Assembly (NCBI GenBank): GCA_024225635.1
Contig: JAAEMK010000741.1
Coordinates: forward strand, 1 to 64,000
Length of the DNA stretch: 64,000 nucleotides
Direction: 5' to 3'
Source of the DNA: Desulfobacteraceae bacterium
Lineage (GTDB): Bacteria; Desulfobacterota; Desulfobacteria; Desulfobacterales; Desulfobacteraceae
Of the stretch, positions 33,526 to 46,032 are shown piece by piece. The stretch's first letter is position 1. Every line of letters starts with the position of its first letter. The position numbers and the translations under genes are program-made. The notes below the pieces were generated by a model. That model did no database searches, was not told the DNA's origin, and was given only the letters and a program-made list of their open reading frames with translations.

Positions 33526-36189
33526 TCATGAATCCTGGCCGTGCATCACCTCGTTGATGGCTTCGGACAGGATGGTCTTGTTGTAGGGTTTCACAACAAA
33601 TTTCCGGATGTTGTCCGATTCCTGGATACAGAAATCCACGTTCCGGCCGGACACCATGATCACGGGAAGATCGGGCAGGATTTCCTTGATCTGCTTTGCC
33701 AGATCCAGGCCGCTGGTCCTGGGCATGTCGTAATCGGTGATAACAAGATCAAAGGCCTCGGGCTCCAGGGTGAGACGCTCCATGGCCTCCCGGGCATCGC
33801 TCACCGGGGTGACCCGGTATCCCAGTTTCTCCAGGGTTCTTGGCACGCTCTCCCGCTGGTCCGCGTTATCCTCCACAAAAAGGACCGCCCCCTCCCCCCG
33901 CCGGGAATTGCCCTCACCAAGGGTTTCATCGTCATCTTCCTTGTCGATCCGGGGAATCAGAATGGTGAACCGGGTCTGTTCAAAGGGTAGGCTTGTCACG
34001 GAGATGGCTCCGTTGTGGCCCTGGACGATGCCGTGCACCATGGAGAGGCCGAGCCCGGTACCGATATTCTTGCTCTTGGTGGAAAAGAAGGGATCAAAAA
34101 TCTTGTCAAGGATGTCCGGATCAATGCCCGGACCGTTGTCCGCCACGGTCAGTTCCACATAACCGCCGGGTGGCAAGTTCAGGTCTTCGGCTTCAGCCTC
34201 AAACACGGTGCGTTCCCGGAGCCCGACCTGGAGCCGTCCCCCCAGGCCGTTCATGGCCTGGAAGGAGTTGGTGCAAAGGTTCATGATCACCTGGTGCATC
34301 TGGGTGGGGTCGCCGTGGCAGCTGGACCGTATCTTACCGATATCGGTGATGATCTCAAGGTTCCCCGGAAGGGAGGTCTTCAAAAGTTCCATGGCGTCGG
34401 TGACGATCTCGGTCATGCTCATGGTCCTGAACTGCATGTGCCCGGGCCGTGAAAAAGTGAGAATCTGCTTGACAAGGTTGGAGCCCCGGTTACCGGCGTT
34501 CAGGACACGTTCCAGGTCCTTGCGGGTGATGGAATCAGGGGGCACGTCATCAATGGCAAGCTCGGTGGAGTTGATGATGGATGTAAGGATATTGTTGAAA
34601 TCATGGGCAATGCCCCCGGACAGAATACCCAGGGCCTCCATCTTCTGGGCCTGGGTAAGCTGCTTCTTGAGGTTGATCTTCTTGGTGATGTCCTCCGCCG
34701 TGCTCAGCACCCCGATGACGTTCCCGTCTTCATCATGGAGGGGGATCTTGCTCATTTCGAGCCAGATATGCTCCTGGTCGTTCAACCGTATTTTCCAGCG
34801 GCAGGCGTAGCAGGGCTTGTTTGTGGCCAGCACCCGCTCTCCCAGTTCCCTTGAAACCTTGGCCGCCTCCCCAAGCCTGGGGATGCTGTTGATATCGGCC
34901 CCGACAATGGTGCGCTTATCGGCAATGTTGAAAAACTTCATGAACGATTTGTTCACATCCACCAGTTTCAGGTCCTTGTCCTGCCAGAACACCAGCTGGG
35001 GAATGTTGTCCAGAATGAGCTGGAGTTTCTTTTTGGACTCCCGCATGGCAAGGTTCGCCCTTCTTTTCTGGGCCATGTTAAGGACGAGCAGAATCACCAT
35101 GGCGGAAAGGATGATGACGCTTGAGATGATGACCCAGAAGATCTGCCGGTTCAGTTTGTAAAAATTGTAGGGCTCGTTGATGATAACGCTGGCCTCGGGC
35201 AGCCGCTCCTTTTCAATCCTGAACCGGGTCAGCACGTTGTGGTCAAAGATATAGGTGTGGCCGCCGCCGGTGACCACGGGGATATCATCCGGATTCTCGC
35301 CGTTCAGGATTCTTGCGGCAACGCTTCCAGCGAGCTTGCCCTGCTCGAACCCGCTGGCAAGCTTGCCGCCCACGATGCCGGTGCCGGTCAGAAAAACCCA
35401 GGAACTATAAACCGGTTGACTCGCGGCCTTGCACACCATCCGGCTGATGTCTTCGGGGGTGTAGAACTTTTTCCCGGTCAGCTCATGGGTGGGCACGATG
35501 TAGAGCAGCGCATCCTTGGGAATATTTTCCAGGAAAGCGTTTTTCCCGGCCTGAAGGTCGGTGGTCTTAAAACCCGAAATAAAGGACACCTTGAAATCGA
35601 TGGCCTTTTCTTTAATGGTCTCCTTGATCTCACGGATGATGGCAAGAGAGGTCACGGTCTGGTTGCCGATCACCACCATCTTTGTTGCATTGGGGTGCAG
35701 GCGTCTTGCGATCTCAAGGTTCTCCGAAAAATCCACGCTCTCCTCGATGCCGGTGATCCCTTTTTGCCCCCCGAGCATGGCGGGGTTGTAATTGTTCAAT
35801 CCGCAAAACACGATGGGCACCCCCGGAAACAGGGAATCCCTGTATTTCAAGGCAAAATCAAAGGCGCTGTTGTCCGAGGTGATCACCACCTCAAAATGAT
35901 CGTTCCTGAATTTGTATTTATAATACCCGTGGAGCACCTCCAGCATCTTTTGGCCATAGTATTTCTTGGAATCCATGAATTCCACCTGAAGATCCAGGCT
36001 GTCTACGGTTTTGGATAGTTCCGACCGGATGCCGTTGAGGATGCCGTCCGACCAGGCATAGCCGTTCTGGTACGAGTTCAGGTAGAGGATGCGCCGGCTT
36101 TGGGATTGGGGATTACCGGCAAACGCGGTCCCTGCAATGCCAATGGATAGGATGATTCCCAATATATATGTTAAGATTTTATGTTTCAT
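33526..36189 (-). CDS. Hybrid sensor histidine kinase with periplasmic ABC-substrate-binding-like sensor
   Basis: This is an 887-residue membrane kinase. Signal peptide 1-24 is followed by a periplasmic domain (about 30-330) of the ABC_sub_bind type (RRILYLNSYQNGYAWSDGI, IVFCGLNNYNP). Then come one membrane helix (about 350-372), a PAS domain (about 390-515), HisKA with the phospho-histidine in GGIAHDFNNILTS, HATPase (TGLGLSMVHGIV) and a C-terminal receiver (VLFVEDNADQ, ITDYDMPRTSGLD). I chose the ATG at 36189 because the signal peptide begins there. A frame from 36258 adds 23 residues. It is transcribed away from the lactate operon and with the NtrC-type regulator. Confidence 0.94.
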   Translation of the reverse strand: MKHKILTYILGIILSIGIAGTAFAGNPQSQSRRILYLNSYQNGYAWSDGILNGIRSELSKTVDSLDLQVEFMDSKKYYGQKMLEVLHGYYKYKFRNDHFEVVITSDNSAFDFALKYRDSLFPGVPIVFCGLNNYNPAMLGGQKGITGIEESVDFSENLEIARRLHPNATKMVVIGNQTVTSLAIIREIKETIKEKAIDFKVSFISGFKTTDLQAGKNAFLENIPKDALLYIVPTHELTGKKFYTPEDISRMVCKAASQPVYSSWVFLTGTGIVGGKLASGFEQGKLAGSVAARILNGENPDDIPVVTGGGHTYIFDHNVLTRFRIEKERLPEASVIINEPYNFYKLNRQIFWVIISSVIILSAMVILLVLNMAQKRRANLAMRESKKKLQLILDNIPQLVFWQDKDLKLVDVNKSFMKFFNIADKRTIVGADINSIPRLGEAAKVSRELGERVLATNKPCYACRWKIRLNDQEHIWLEMSKIPLHDEDGNVIGVLSTAEDITKKINLKKQLTQAQKMEALGILSGGIAHDFNNILTSIINSTELAIDDVPPDSITRKDLERVLNAGNRGSNLVKQILTFSRPGHMQFRTMSMTEIVTDAMELLKTSLPGNLEIITDIGKIRSSCHGDPTQMHQVIMNLCTNSFQAMNGLGGRLQVGLRERTVFEAEAEDLNLPPGGYVELTVADNGPGIDPDILDKIFDPFFSTKSKNIGTGLGLSMVHGIVQGHNGAISVTSLPFEQTRFTILIPRIDKEDDDETLGEGNSRRGEGAVLFVEDNADQRESVPRTLEKLGYRVTPVSDAREAMERLTLEPEAFDLVITDYDMPRTSGLDLAKQIKEILPDLPVIMVSGRNVDFCIQESDNIRKFVVKPYNKTILSEAINEVMHGQDS

Positions 36190-36411
36190 TCCAGACTCTT
36201 TCTTGTATGCGTTCCATGGATTATAGATGAAATTTCTAAAAAGAGAAATCATTAGCAACTATTGTACCATGAAAAACACCCGTTCCGGGAAAGCCAACAT
36301 GGCAACCATCCCCTGAATAGTCCTTGTTTTTGGGAAAAATTCCGATTTTCCGTTCACATCTCATCCAAAGGCAAACAGGAGTCCGAAAAAACAGACAGCC
36401 AGATTAACACC

Positions 36412-36433
36412 TTGGAATAACTGACATTCCCAA
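36412..36433. promoter_or_regulatory. Candidate upstream activator site
   Basis: TTGGAAT and ATTCCCAA form an imperfect inverted repeat with a seven-base centre, about 130 bp upstream of the sigma-54 promoter. That is the usual distance for an NtrC-type enhancer. Only symmetry and position support it. Confidence 0.4.
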
Positions 36434-36562
36434 AACAATACCCCTACGGGAACCCTTTATTAATCCGTTTTTTCAGACTCCGGCCCCCATCTTTGTACGA
36501 TCCCGGGTATGGAAAACAGGACAGAACACTATTTTTGCAGCAATTTCAGACGCTTAACAAGC

Positions 36563-36579
36563 TTGGCACACAAATTGTA
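36563..36579 (+). promoter_or_regulatory. Sigma-54 promoter of lactate operon
   Basis: TTGGCACACAAATTGTA has the invariant GG and a GT at the -12 position ten bases later, very close to the consensus TGGCAC-N5-TTGC. Transcription would begin near 36590, 45 bp ahead of lldP. A sigma-54 activator gene lies in the divergent unit. Confidence 0.85.
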
Positions 36580-36634
36580 ATACTGAGAGTCATGAGATTT
36601 TTTTTATAACTATTTAAGAGTTTAGGAGGATCGG

Positions 36635-38329
36635 ATGTCTTTAGGAGTGCTTGCATTAATAGCGTTTATACCCATCGCGATTGTACTGGTGTTTATGGTC
36701 GGCCTCAGGTGGCCCGCCACAAAGGCCATGCCCCTTGCCTGGCTTGCCAGCGCCGTCCTGGGTGTTGCAGCCTGGAAAATGCCTGCGGGCCTTGTGGCCG
36801 CGGCAACCCTCAGCGGTTTCGGCAGTGCAATCAACGTTCTTATCATCGTGTTCGGTGCCATCATCATTTTATACACCCTGCGCGAGAGCGGCGCCATGGA
36901 AACCATCAGCTACGGGTTTACCACCATCTCCCCGGACCGGCGGGTCCAGACCATCATCATCGCCTTTTTATTCGGCGCCTTTATAGAAGGTTCCGCCGGA
37001 TTCGGCACCCCGGCCGCCATCTGTGCTCCCCTGCTCCTCGGCCTCGGCTTCCCAGCCCTTGCGGCAGTGTGCGTCAGCCTGATCCTCAACTCCATCCCCG
37101 TAACATTCGGCGCGGTGGGCACCCCGGTTTGGTTCGGTCTCAAGACCCTTCGCACCAATGTTGAAGCCGCCATTGCAACCAACGGCCCCGAGGCCACGGT
37201 GGCCTCCTTTGACGCCTTCATGAAAAGCGTGGGCGAGTTCTCCGCCCTGACCCATGCGGTGATGGCGATCCTTCTGCCCCTCTTTGTCGTCTGCTTCATG
37301 ACCCGGTTCTTCGGAAAGAACAAATCCTGGAGCGAAGGCTTCGGCGCCTGGAAATTCGCCCTCTTTGCGGGAGTTTCCTTCTCCATCCCCTACCTTTTCA
37401 CCGCCTTTGTCATCGGTGTCGAGTTCCCCTCCCTCATAGGCGGCCTGGTTGGCCTGTCCGTGGTTGTTGCGGGCGCCAAGAAAAAAATGTTCCTTCCCGA
37501 GGACGTCTGGGATTTTGAGGAGCGTTCCGGCTGGGAAAAAGAGTGGGTCGGTGAGATCGAGCCCGGCACCACCAAGCTCAAGGCCCGCATGAGCCAGTTT
37601 GCCGCCTGGACCCCCTACCTCCTGATCGCGGCCCTTCTTGTTCTCACACGTATCGGCAGCCTTCCCTTTAAGGGATGGGTCACCTCCTGGGTGATCTCCT
37701 TCCCCCATATCCTGGGATTTGAAACCGTTAACTTCGCCATGAAGCCCCTCTACCTTCCCGGCGTGGTTCCCTTTATGCTCGTTGCCGTGATCACGATCTT
37801 CCTCCACAAAATTCCCATGAACAAGGTCAAGACCGCCTGGACAGACTCCTTTGTCAAGATGAAGAACCCCACCATTGCCATGTTCTTTGCCGTGGCCATG
37901 GTCGAGATCCTGAAACAGTCCGCCCACAACCCCCTTGGCTATGCCTCCATGCCCCTGACCATGGCAACCTTCGTGGCGGGTGTGGCAGGGTCCGTATGGC
38001 CCATGGTCGCCTCCTATGTTGGCGCACTGGGTGCTTTCATCACCGGCAGCTGCACGGTTTCCAACCTTCTCTTTGCCGACTTCCAGTACGGCATCGCCAC
38101 CAAGATCGGTTCAAGCCACCAGATTGTCGTGGGCATGCAGTCCGTGGGTGCCGCCATGGGTAACATGATCTGCGTGCATAACGTTGTGGCCGCATCTGCA
38201 ACCGTCGGCCTTGTGGGCATGGAAGGCACCATTATCCGCCGGACAATGATACCCTGCATCCTGTACGGAATCGTGGCGGGCTTCCTTGCCCTGACCTACA
38301 TATATGTTCTCTTCCCCGGAACCTTTTAG
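36635..38329 (+). CDS. lldP: L-lactate permease
   Basis: The 564-residue integral membrane protein of the LctP family has about 14 helices. Family motifs visible include [20 protein letters not shown] near residue 125 and, near the C-terminus, [14 protein letters not shown]. It imports lactate (often also glycolate) with protons. AGGAGG lies seven bases before the ATG. It is the first gene of the lldP-glcD-glcF-por operon. Confidence 0.95.
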   Translation: MSLGVLALIAFIPIAIVLVFMVGLRWPATKAMPLAWLASAVLGVAAWKMPAGLVAAATLSGFGSAINVLIIVFGAIIILYTLRESGAMETISYGFTTISPDRRVQTIIIAFLFGAFIEGSAGFGTPAAICAPLLLGLGFPALAAVCVSLILNSIPVTFGAVGTPVWFGLKTLRTNVEAAIATNGPEATVASFDAFMKSVGEFSALTHAVMAILLPLFVVCFMTRFFGKNKSWSEGFGAWKFALFAGVSFSIPYLFTAFVIGVEFPSLIGGLVGLSVVVAGAKKKMFLPEDVWDFEERSGWEKEWVGEIEPGTTKLKARMSQFAAWTPYLLIAALLVLTRIGSLPFKGWVTSWVISFPHILGFETVNFAMKPLYLPGVVPFMLVAVITIFLHKIPMNKVKTAWTDSFVKMKNPTIAMFFAVAMVEILKQSAHNPLGYASMPLTMATFVAGVAGSVWPMVASYVGALGAFITGSCTVSNLLFADFQYGIATKIGSSHQIVVGMQSVGAAMGNMICVHNVVAASATVGLVGMEGTIIRRTMIPCILYGIVAGFLALTYIYVLFPGTF

Positions 38330-38360
38330 TATTCCTCGGGTTACGGGGCTGTTGACCCCA

Positions 38361-38392
38361 GGGTTGCGGGGGCCTCTACTCCCCTGCAACCC
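38361..38392 (+). promoter_or_regulatory. Strong stem-loop between lldP and glcD
   Basis: A continuous 12-bp stem (one G-U pair) joins 38361-38372 to 38381-38392 around an eight-base loop. There is no T-run, so an RNA-stability or processing role is more likely than termination. Expression of permease and dehydrogenase could differ as a result. Confidence 0.55.
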
Positions 38393-38466
38393 CATAACAA
38401 CCATCAATCTTGAACAAACAATGGGGGCGGCAAGCGTCCTCTCTAAAATATGACATGGGAGCAAAC

Positions 38467-39849
38467 ATGATCTCAAAGACAATAATTGGCGAGTTTGGAA
38501 CAATCGTCGGTGAAAACAATGTGATGACCGGCGAGGTCGACCGCCAGAACTACGCCTACGACGCAGCGGTGCTCAAGCCTGAAATCCCGGCGGCAGTGGT
38601 AAGGCCCTCCTCCGGCGAGGAGATAGGACAGATCGTAAAAATCTGTAACGACAACATGATTCCGGTCACCGTCCGGGGCGCGGGCACCAACCTGACAGGG
38701 GGCACAATCCCCCTGGAGAACGGCATCGTGCTTCTGACCAACCGGATGAACAAGATCCTGGAACTGAACGAAGAGGACATGTATGTCCGTGTGGAGCCCG
38801 GCGTGGTCACGGCCAAGCTTGCGGCGCAAGTGGCCTCCAAAGGCCTCTTCTATCCCCCGGATCCGGGCAGCCAGGCAGTCTCCACCATCGCGGGCAACGT
38901 GGCTGAGAACGCCGGCGGCCTTCGGGGCCTGAAATACGGTGTGACCAAGGATTATGTCATGGGCATCGAGTTTTACAACGCCGAAGGCAACCTTGTGACC
39001 GGCGGTTCCAAGACCGTAAAATGCGCCACCGGATACAACCTGACCGGCCTGATGACGGCGTCCGAAGGAACCCTGGGTATTTTCAGCGAGATTACCCTCA
39101 AGCTCATTCCGCCCCCCAAGGCCTCCAAGGCAATGATGGCCATCTATGACAGTGTCGAAGGGGCCACGGAAACCGTTGCCGCCATCATCGCCAACAAAAT
39201 CGTTCCCTGCACCCTGGAGCTCCTGGACAACTTCACCATCAACGCCGTGGAAGACTTTTCAAAGGTGGGCCTTCCCAGGGACGCCAAGGCCATGCTTCTC
39301 ATCGAGGTTGACGGCCATCCGGCGGAGGTTGCCGAGGATGCCCAAAAGGTGGAAGATATCTGCAAGAACCTCGGGGCATCCCGGGTCCAGGTGGCAAGAA
39401 ATGAAGAAGAAAAGAACAAGGTCTGGGAAGCTCGGCGTGCCGCCCTTTCGGCCCTCGCCCGCCTGAAACCCACCCTGATCCTGGAAGACGCCACGGTTCC
39501 AAGAAGTAAAATTCCGGCCATGGTGGCGGGCATTGAAGAGCTTGCCCGGAAATACGACATTCCCATCGGCACCTTCGGCCATGCCGGGGACGGCAACCTC
39601 CACCCCACCATCCTCACGGATAAACGTGACAAGGCCGAATGGCACAAGGTGGAAAAATGCGTCAGCGACCTGTTCGACATCGCCCTCAAGCTGGACGGCA
39701 CCCTCTCGGGTGAGCACGGCATCGGCATTGCCAAGGCGGGATTCATGGTCAACGAGGTGGGACAGTCCTCCATCGATTTTTCACGGACCATGAAAAAATC
39801 CATCGATCCCAATTCCATCCTTAATCCCGGAAAAATCATAGGGAGATAA
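38467..39849 (+). CDS. glcD: FAD-linked D-lactate/glycolate dehydrogenase, GlcD-like
   Basis: The 460-residue flavoprotein has the FAD_binding_4 domain (VTVRGAGTNLTGGTIPL, then ENAGGLRGLKYGVTKDY) and the FAD-oxidase C-terminal domain with GHAGDGNLHPTI and LSGEHGIGIAKAGF. Its probable role is oxidation of D-lactate to pyruvate, with electrons passed to the Fe-S protein encoded one base downstream. Glycolate is an alternative substrate. I chose the ATG at 38467 (GGGAG six bases upstream) over 38410. Position between a lactate permease and pyruvate oxidoreductase supports lactate. Confidence 0.93.
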   Translation: MISKTIIGEFGTIVGENNVMTGEVDRQNYAYDAAVLKPEIPAAVVRPSSGEEIGQIVKICNDNMIPVTVRGAGTNLTGGTIPLENGIVLLTNRMNKILELNEEDMYVRVEPGVVTAKLAAQVASKGLFYPPDPGSQAVSTIAGNVAENAGGLRGLKYGVTKDYVMGIEFYNAEGNLVTGGSKTVKCATGYNLTGLMTASEGTLGIFSEITLKLIPPPKASKAMMAIYDSVEGATETVAAIIANKIVPCTLELLDNFTINAVEDFSKVGLPRDAKAMLLIEVDGHPAEVAEDAQKVEDICKNLGASRVQVARNEEEKNKVWEARRAALSALARLKPTLILEDATVPRSKIPAMVAGIEELARKYDIPIGTFGHAGDGNLHPTILTDKRDKAEWHKVEKCVSDLFDIALKLDGTLSGEHGIGIAKAGFMVNEVGQSSIDFSRTMKKSIDPNSILNPGKIIGR

Positions 39850-39850
39850 C

Positions 39851-41146
39851 ATGTCAAATTTAAAGGAACTCTCCCTCCTGCTGAAGGAGATCGAAGACCA
39901 GCTGGCCGACTGCATGAAGTGCGGCATGTGCCAGGCTGTCTGCCCGGTCTTTACCGAGACCGGTGACGAAGGGGACGTGGCAAGGGGCAAGATTTTTCTG
40001 CTGGAGCGGCTCGGTGACCAGCTGCTCAACGACGCCAAGGGCGCAAAGAAGCGGATCGAAAAATGCCTTCTGTGCGGCACCTGCGGCGCAAACTGCCCCA
40101 GCGGCGTAAAGGTCACCGAGATCTTTATCAAGGCCCGGGCCGCCCTGACAACCTATGTGGGACTATCCCCGGTAAAGCAGATCATCTTCAGGGGCATGCT
40201 CAAACACCCGAAAAGGTTCACGGGCCTTGTGGATATTGCATCTAAATTCCAGGGCCTGGGCATTTCCAAAGCCAACCCTGACCTTGGCACCTGCTGTTCC
40301 AAGATGATGTCCGGCATCATCGGAGACCGGCACTTCAAGCCCCTTGCAAAGACGCCCTTTCACAAGATTTGCCCCGAGCTTGACACAAAGCCCGGCAAGT
40401 CCGGCATCAAGGTCGCCTTTTATCCCGGCTGTGTCGTGGACAAAATGAATCCCGAGATCGGAGAGGCGGCCCTGAAGGTGTTCGCCCACCACGGCGTGGG
40501 TGTATTCATGCCGGCGGACCAGGCCTGCTGCGGCATTCCGGCCCTTGCCTCGGGAGACACACAGACCTTTGAAAATCTGCTGGACCACAACATTTCCCTT
40601 TTCAAAAACCGGGATTTCGATTATATAATCACTCCTTGCGCCACCTGCACCTCTACCATCAAGGAAATTTGGCCCTTGATGGCAGGTGGCAAGCAGGATA
40701 AACACTCTCCTGCGGTAAAAGCCCTGTCTGAAAAGACCATGGACATCAGCCAGTTTCTGGTGGACGTGCTCAAGGTCGAGCCCGTAGAGGGTACCGGCAG
40801 GCCAACGCACCAGGTCACCTACCACGATCCCTGCCACCTGGGGAAAGCCCTGGGGGTCTACAGCCAGCCCAGGACCCTGGTACAGGCCGATCCCGGCTGC
40901 GAACTCGTGGAGATGAACGAAGCGGATTACTGCTGCGGCAACGGCGGCAGCTTTAACCTGCAGAATTATGATCTCTCCTGTGAGATCGGCATGAGAAAAC
41001 GCGGCAACATCCTCGCCTCGGGCGCGGACATCGTTGCCACCTCATGCCCTGCATGCATGATGCAGATGACCGACATGCTGTCCCAGAACAATGACAATGT
41101 CCAGGTAAAGCATGTTCTTGAACTTTATGCGGACTCGCTGGAGTAG
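39851..41146 (+). CDS. glcF: Fe-S electron-transfer subunit, GlcF/LldE-like
   Basis: The 431-residue protein has two N-terminal [4Fe-4S] motifs (CMKCGMCQAVCP and CLLCGTCGANCPSG), then two CCG domains (ending ACCGIPALASG and DYCCGNGGSFN) of the heterodisulfide-reductase type. It accepts electrons from the GlcD-like flavoprotein and passes them to the menaquinone pool or a soluble carrier. There is no membrane segment. It begins one base after the glcD stop, so the two are made together. Confidence 0.92.
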   Translation: MSNLKELSLLLKEIEDQLADCMKCGMCQAVCPVFTETGDEGDVARGKIFLLERLGDQLLNDAKGAKKRIEKCLLCGTCGANCPSGVKVTEIFIKARAALTTYVGLSPVKQIIFRGMLKHPKRFTGLVDIASKFQGLGISKANPDLGTCCSKMMSGIIGDRHFKPLAKTPFHKICPELDTKPGKSGIKVAFYPGCVVDKMNPEIGEAALKVFAHHGVGVFMPADQACCGIPALASGDTQTFENLLDHNISLFKNRDFDYIITPCATCTSTIKEIWPLMAGGKQDKHSPAVKALSEKTMDISQFLVDVLKVEPVEGTGRPTHQVTYHDPCHLGKALGVYSQPRTLVQADPGCELVEMNEADYCCGNGGSFNLQNYDLSCEIGMRKRGNILASGADIVATSCPACMMQMTDMLSQNNDNVQVKHVLELYADSLE

Positions 41147-41173
41147 TCCGCAATAAAAACAACGGAGTTTTAA

Positions 41174-44677
<3,504 letters not shown>

Positions 44678-44699
44678 AAGTGGTAAAAGCGTGAAAGTT

Positions 44700-44797
44700 G
44701 GGGACGCCCATAAAATTATAGATTTCGATGAAGCATGGGCGTCCCTTCCCTTAAGGCCCCACTGATTTTGAAATAGCATAATTTTATGGGCGTCCCC
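44700..44797. repeat. GGGGACGCCCATAAAATTAT inverted repeat element
   Basis: Perfect 20-bp arms (44700-44719 and 44778-44797) face each other across 58 bp, which include a further partial copy (ATGGGCGTCCC). A T-run follows the right arm, so the transcript could terminate here after por. The same sequence is present at 325-342 and, less exactly, at 45132-45177. Confidence 0.85.
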
Positions 44798-44832
44798 CTT
44801 TTTATTAATTGCGCCCCCGATTGGAGGTAACC

Positions 44833-45126
44833 ATGATCAAACATATTGTAATGTGGACGCTTGTCGAGTCTGACGACAAAGAAGATAACCTGAAAAAAAT
44901 GAAGTCTCTTTTGGAGGGGCTTGTGGGAAAGATCGATGAAATCGTTAAACTGGAGGTTGCCATTCACCCCATCTCATCGCCCGAACCGCTTGATATTGTC
45001 CTCTATTCCGAGTTCAACAGCTACGACGATCTCAATGCCTACGCGACCAATCCAAAGCATCTGAAAGTAGTGGAATTCATAAAATCGGTCAGTGACACCC
45101 GGTCAGCCGTTGATTACGAAGTATAA
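44833..45126 (+). CDS. Dabb (stress-responsive A/B barrel) domain protein
   Basis: The 97-residue protein opens MIKHIVMWTLVE and has YSEFNSYDDLNAYATNPKH in the middle. Both match the small dimeric alpha/beta-barrel Dabb family. GGAGGT lies four bases before the ATG. Its function is unknown in most bacteria; plant members respond to salt stress. It is flanked by two repeat elements of the same family and has no operon partner. Confidence 0.85.
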   Translation: MIKHIVMWTLVESDDKEDNLKKMKSLLEGLVGKIDEIVKLEVAIHPISSPEPLDIVLYSEFNSYDDLNAYATNPKHLKVVEFIKSVSDTRSAVDYEV

Positions 45127-45131
45127 AAACC

Positions 45132-45177
45132 GGGGACGCCAATCAAATTATAACTTTCCCGAAGTGCGGACGTCCCC
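45132..45177. repeat. Diverged GGGGACGCC inverted repeat
   Basis: GGGGACG (45132-45138) and CGTCCCC (45171-45177) frame a core resembling the repeat at 44700. It is followed by a T-run, so it may end the Dabb transcript. Confidence 0.7.
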
Positions 45178-45198
45178 TGTTTTTCCTTAATTTGAGTG

Positions 45199-45227
45199 TT
45201 GACTATTATATCGAATCGGTTTATGAT
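45199..45227 (+). promoter_or_regulatory. Sigma-70 promoter of the eCIS locus
   Basis: TTGACT and TATGAT are separated by exactly 17 bp, in an AT-rich intergenic stretch. It is the best vegetative promoter match in the window. Transcription would start near 45234, leaving a leader of about 215 bases. Confidence 0.65.
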
Positions 45228-45246
45228 TTTTTATCTTAAATTCGAT
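45210..45246. promoter_or_regulatory. Inverted repeat over the eCIS promoter
   Basis: ATCGAAT and ATTCGAT lie 23 bp apart and bracket the -10 box and the start region. They could be half-sites for a repressor of the injection-system genes. Confidence 0.4.
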
Positions 45247-45450
45247 CGGCGTTAAACTTAATATAAAATTTCGTCAGCACTATTATTTTCTTTATTACTT
45301 CTGCAGTTTCGATTGTTCTTCACGCCTGCTTTTATTCCTCACCTCCAGCGGCATGCATTTCTGCCGGGATCGTCAGTTTCAACAATTTAGACACAGGATA
45401 CCTTAACCCTTATCGGCAAGACTCAATGCTGCTTTCAAAAGGAAGTTGTC

Positions 45451-46032
45451 TTGTTAGAAAAACCGTTGAAATTTATCGCAGACAGCCTGGATAACTACCT
45501 GCGCATAAGGAACCGGATCGTCAGTAACGAAAGGGTGCTGGTTCTCACCGATATTGTTGACGAACAGGGAAAGTTTGCAGTCAAACAGGGCACCGTCGGC
45601 CTTACCCTCTTCAATGTCGAAGAGGAAAGGGTCAATCGAGCCCAGGTGGCGGAAGTGATTCGCGGCCAGGGCGGCACCCTCGGATATGCGAATCCGGCCT
45701 TACGGCTGAATCTCTACCTGCTGTTTGTAGCGAACTTCAAAGATTATGAAGATTCCATCAAGAATATTTCGTCCGTAATCGGTTTTTTCCAGGCCAACAA
45801 TGTTTTTCAGCCGGAAACCCATCCTGAACTTTCCAGCAGTATCGAAAAAATCGTATTCGAACTCAGCTCCCACAGTTTCGAGCAAATGAGTTATGTATGG
45901 GGCATCCTGGGAACCAATTACCGGCCTTCGATCATGTACAGGATGCGTCTTGTGGTGATCCAGGAAGGCCTCCGGAAACAGGGCGGCGCTGTTGTGGATC
46001 AAACCGGTTTCAAGGGACGGGGGATGAACTGA
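45451..46032 (+). CDS. DUF4255 protein (Afp16/Pvc16-like) of eCIS
   Basis: The 193-residue product matches the N-terminal domain of Afp16/Pvc16 (DUF4255): LEKPLKFIADSLDNYLRIR at the start and LRLNLYLLFVANFKDYEDS near residue 85. In known eCIS this protein caps or stabilises the sheath/tube end. I placed the start at TTG 45451 because GGAAG lies five bases upstream and no ATG is in register. It is the first gene of the locus. Its stop overlaps the next ATG. Confidence 0.85.
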   Translation: MLEKPLKFIADSLDNYLRIRNRIVSNERVLVLTDIVDEQGKFAVKQGTVGLTLFNVEEERVNRAQVAEVIRGQGGTLGYANPALRLNLYLLFVANFKDYEDSIKNISSVIGFFQANNVFQPETHPELSSSIEKIVFELSSHSFEQMSYVWGILGTNYRPSIMYRMRLVVIQEGLRKQGGAVVDQTGFKGRGMN

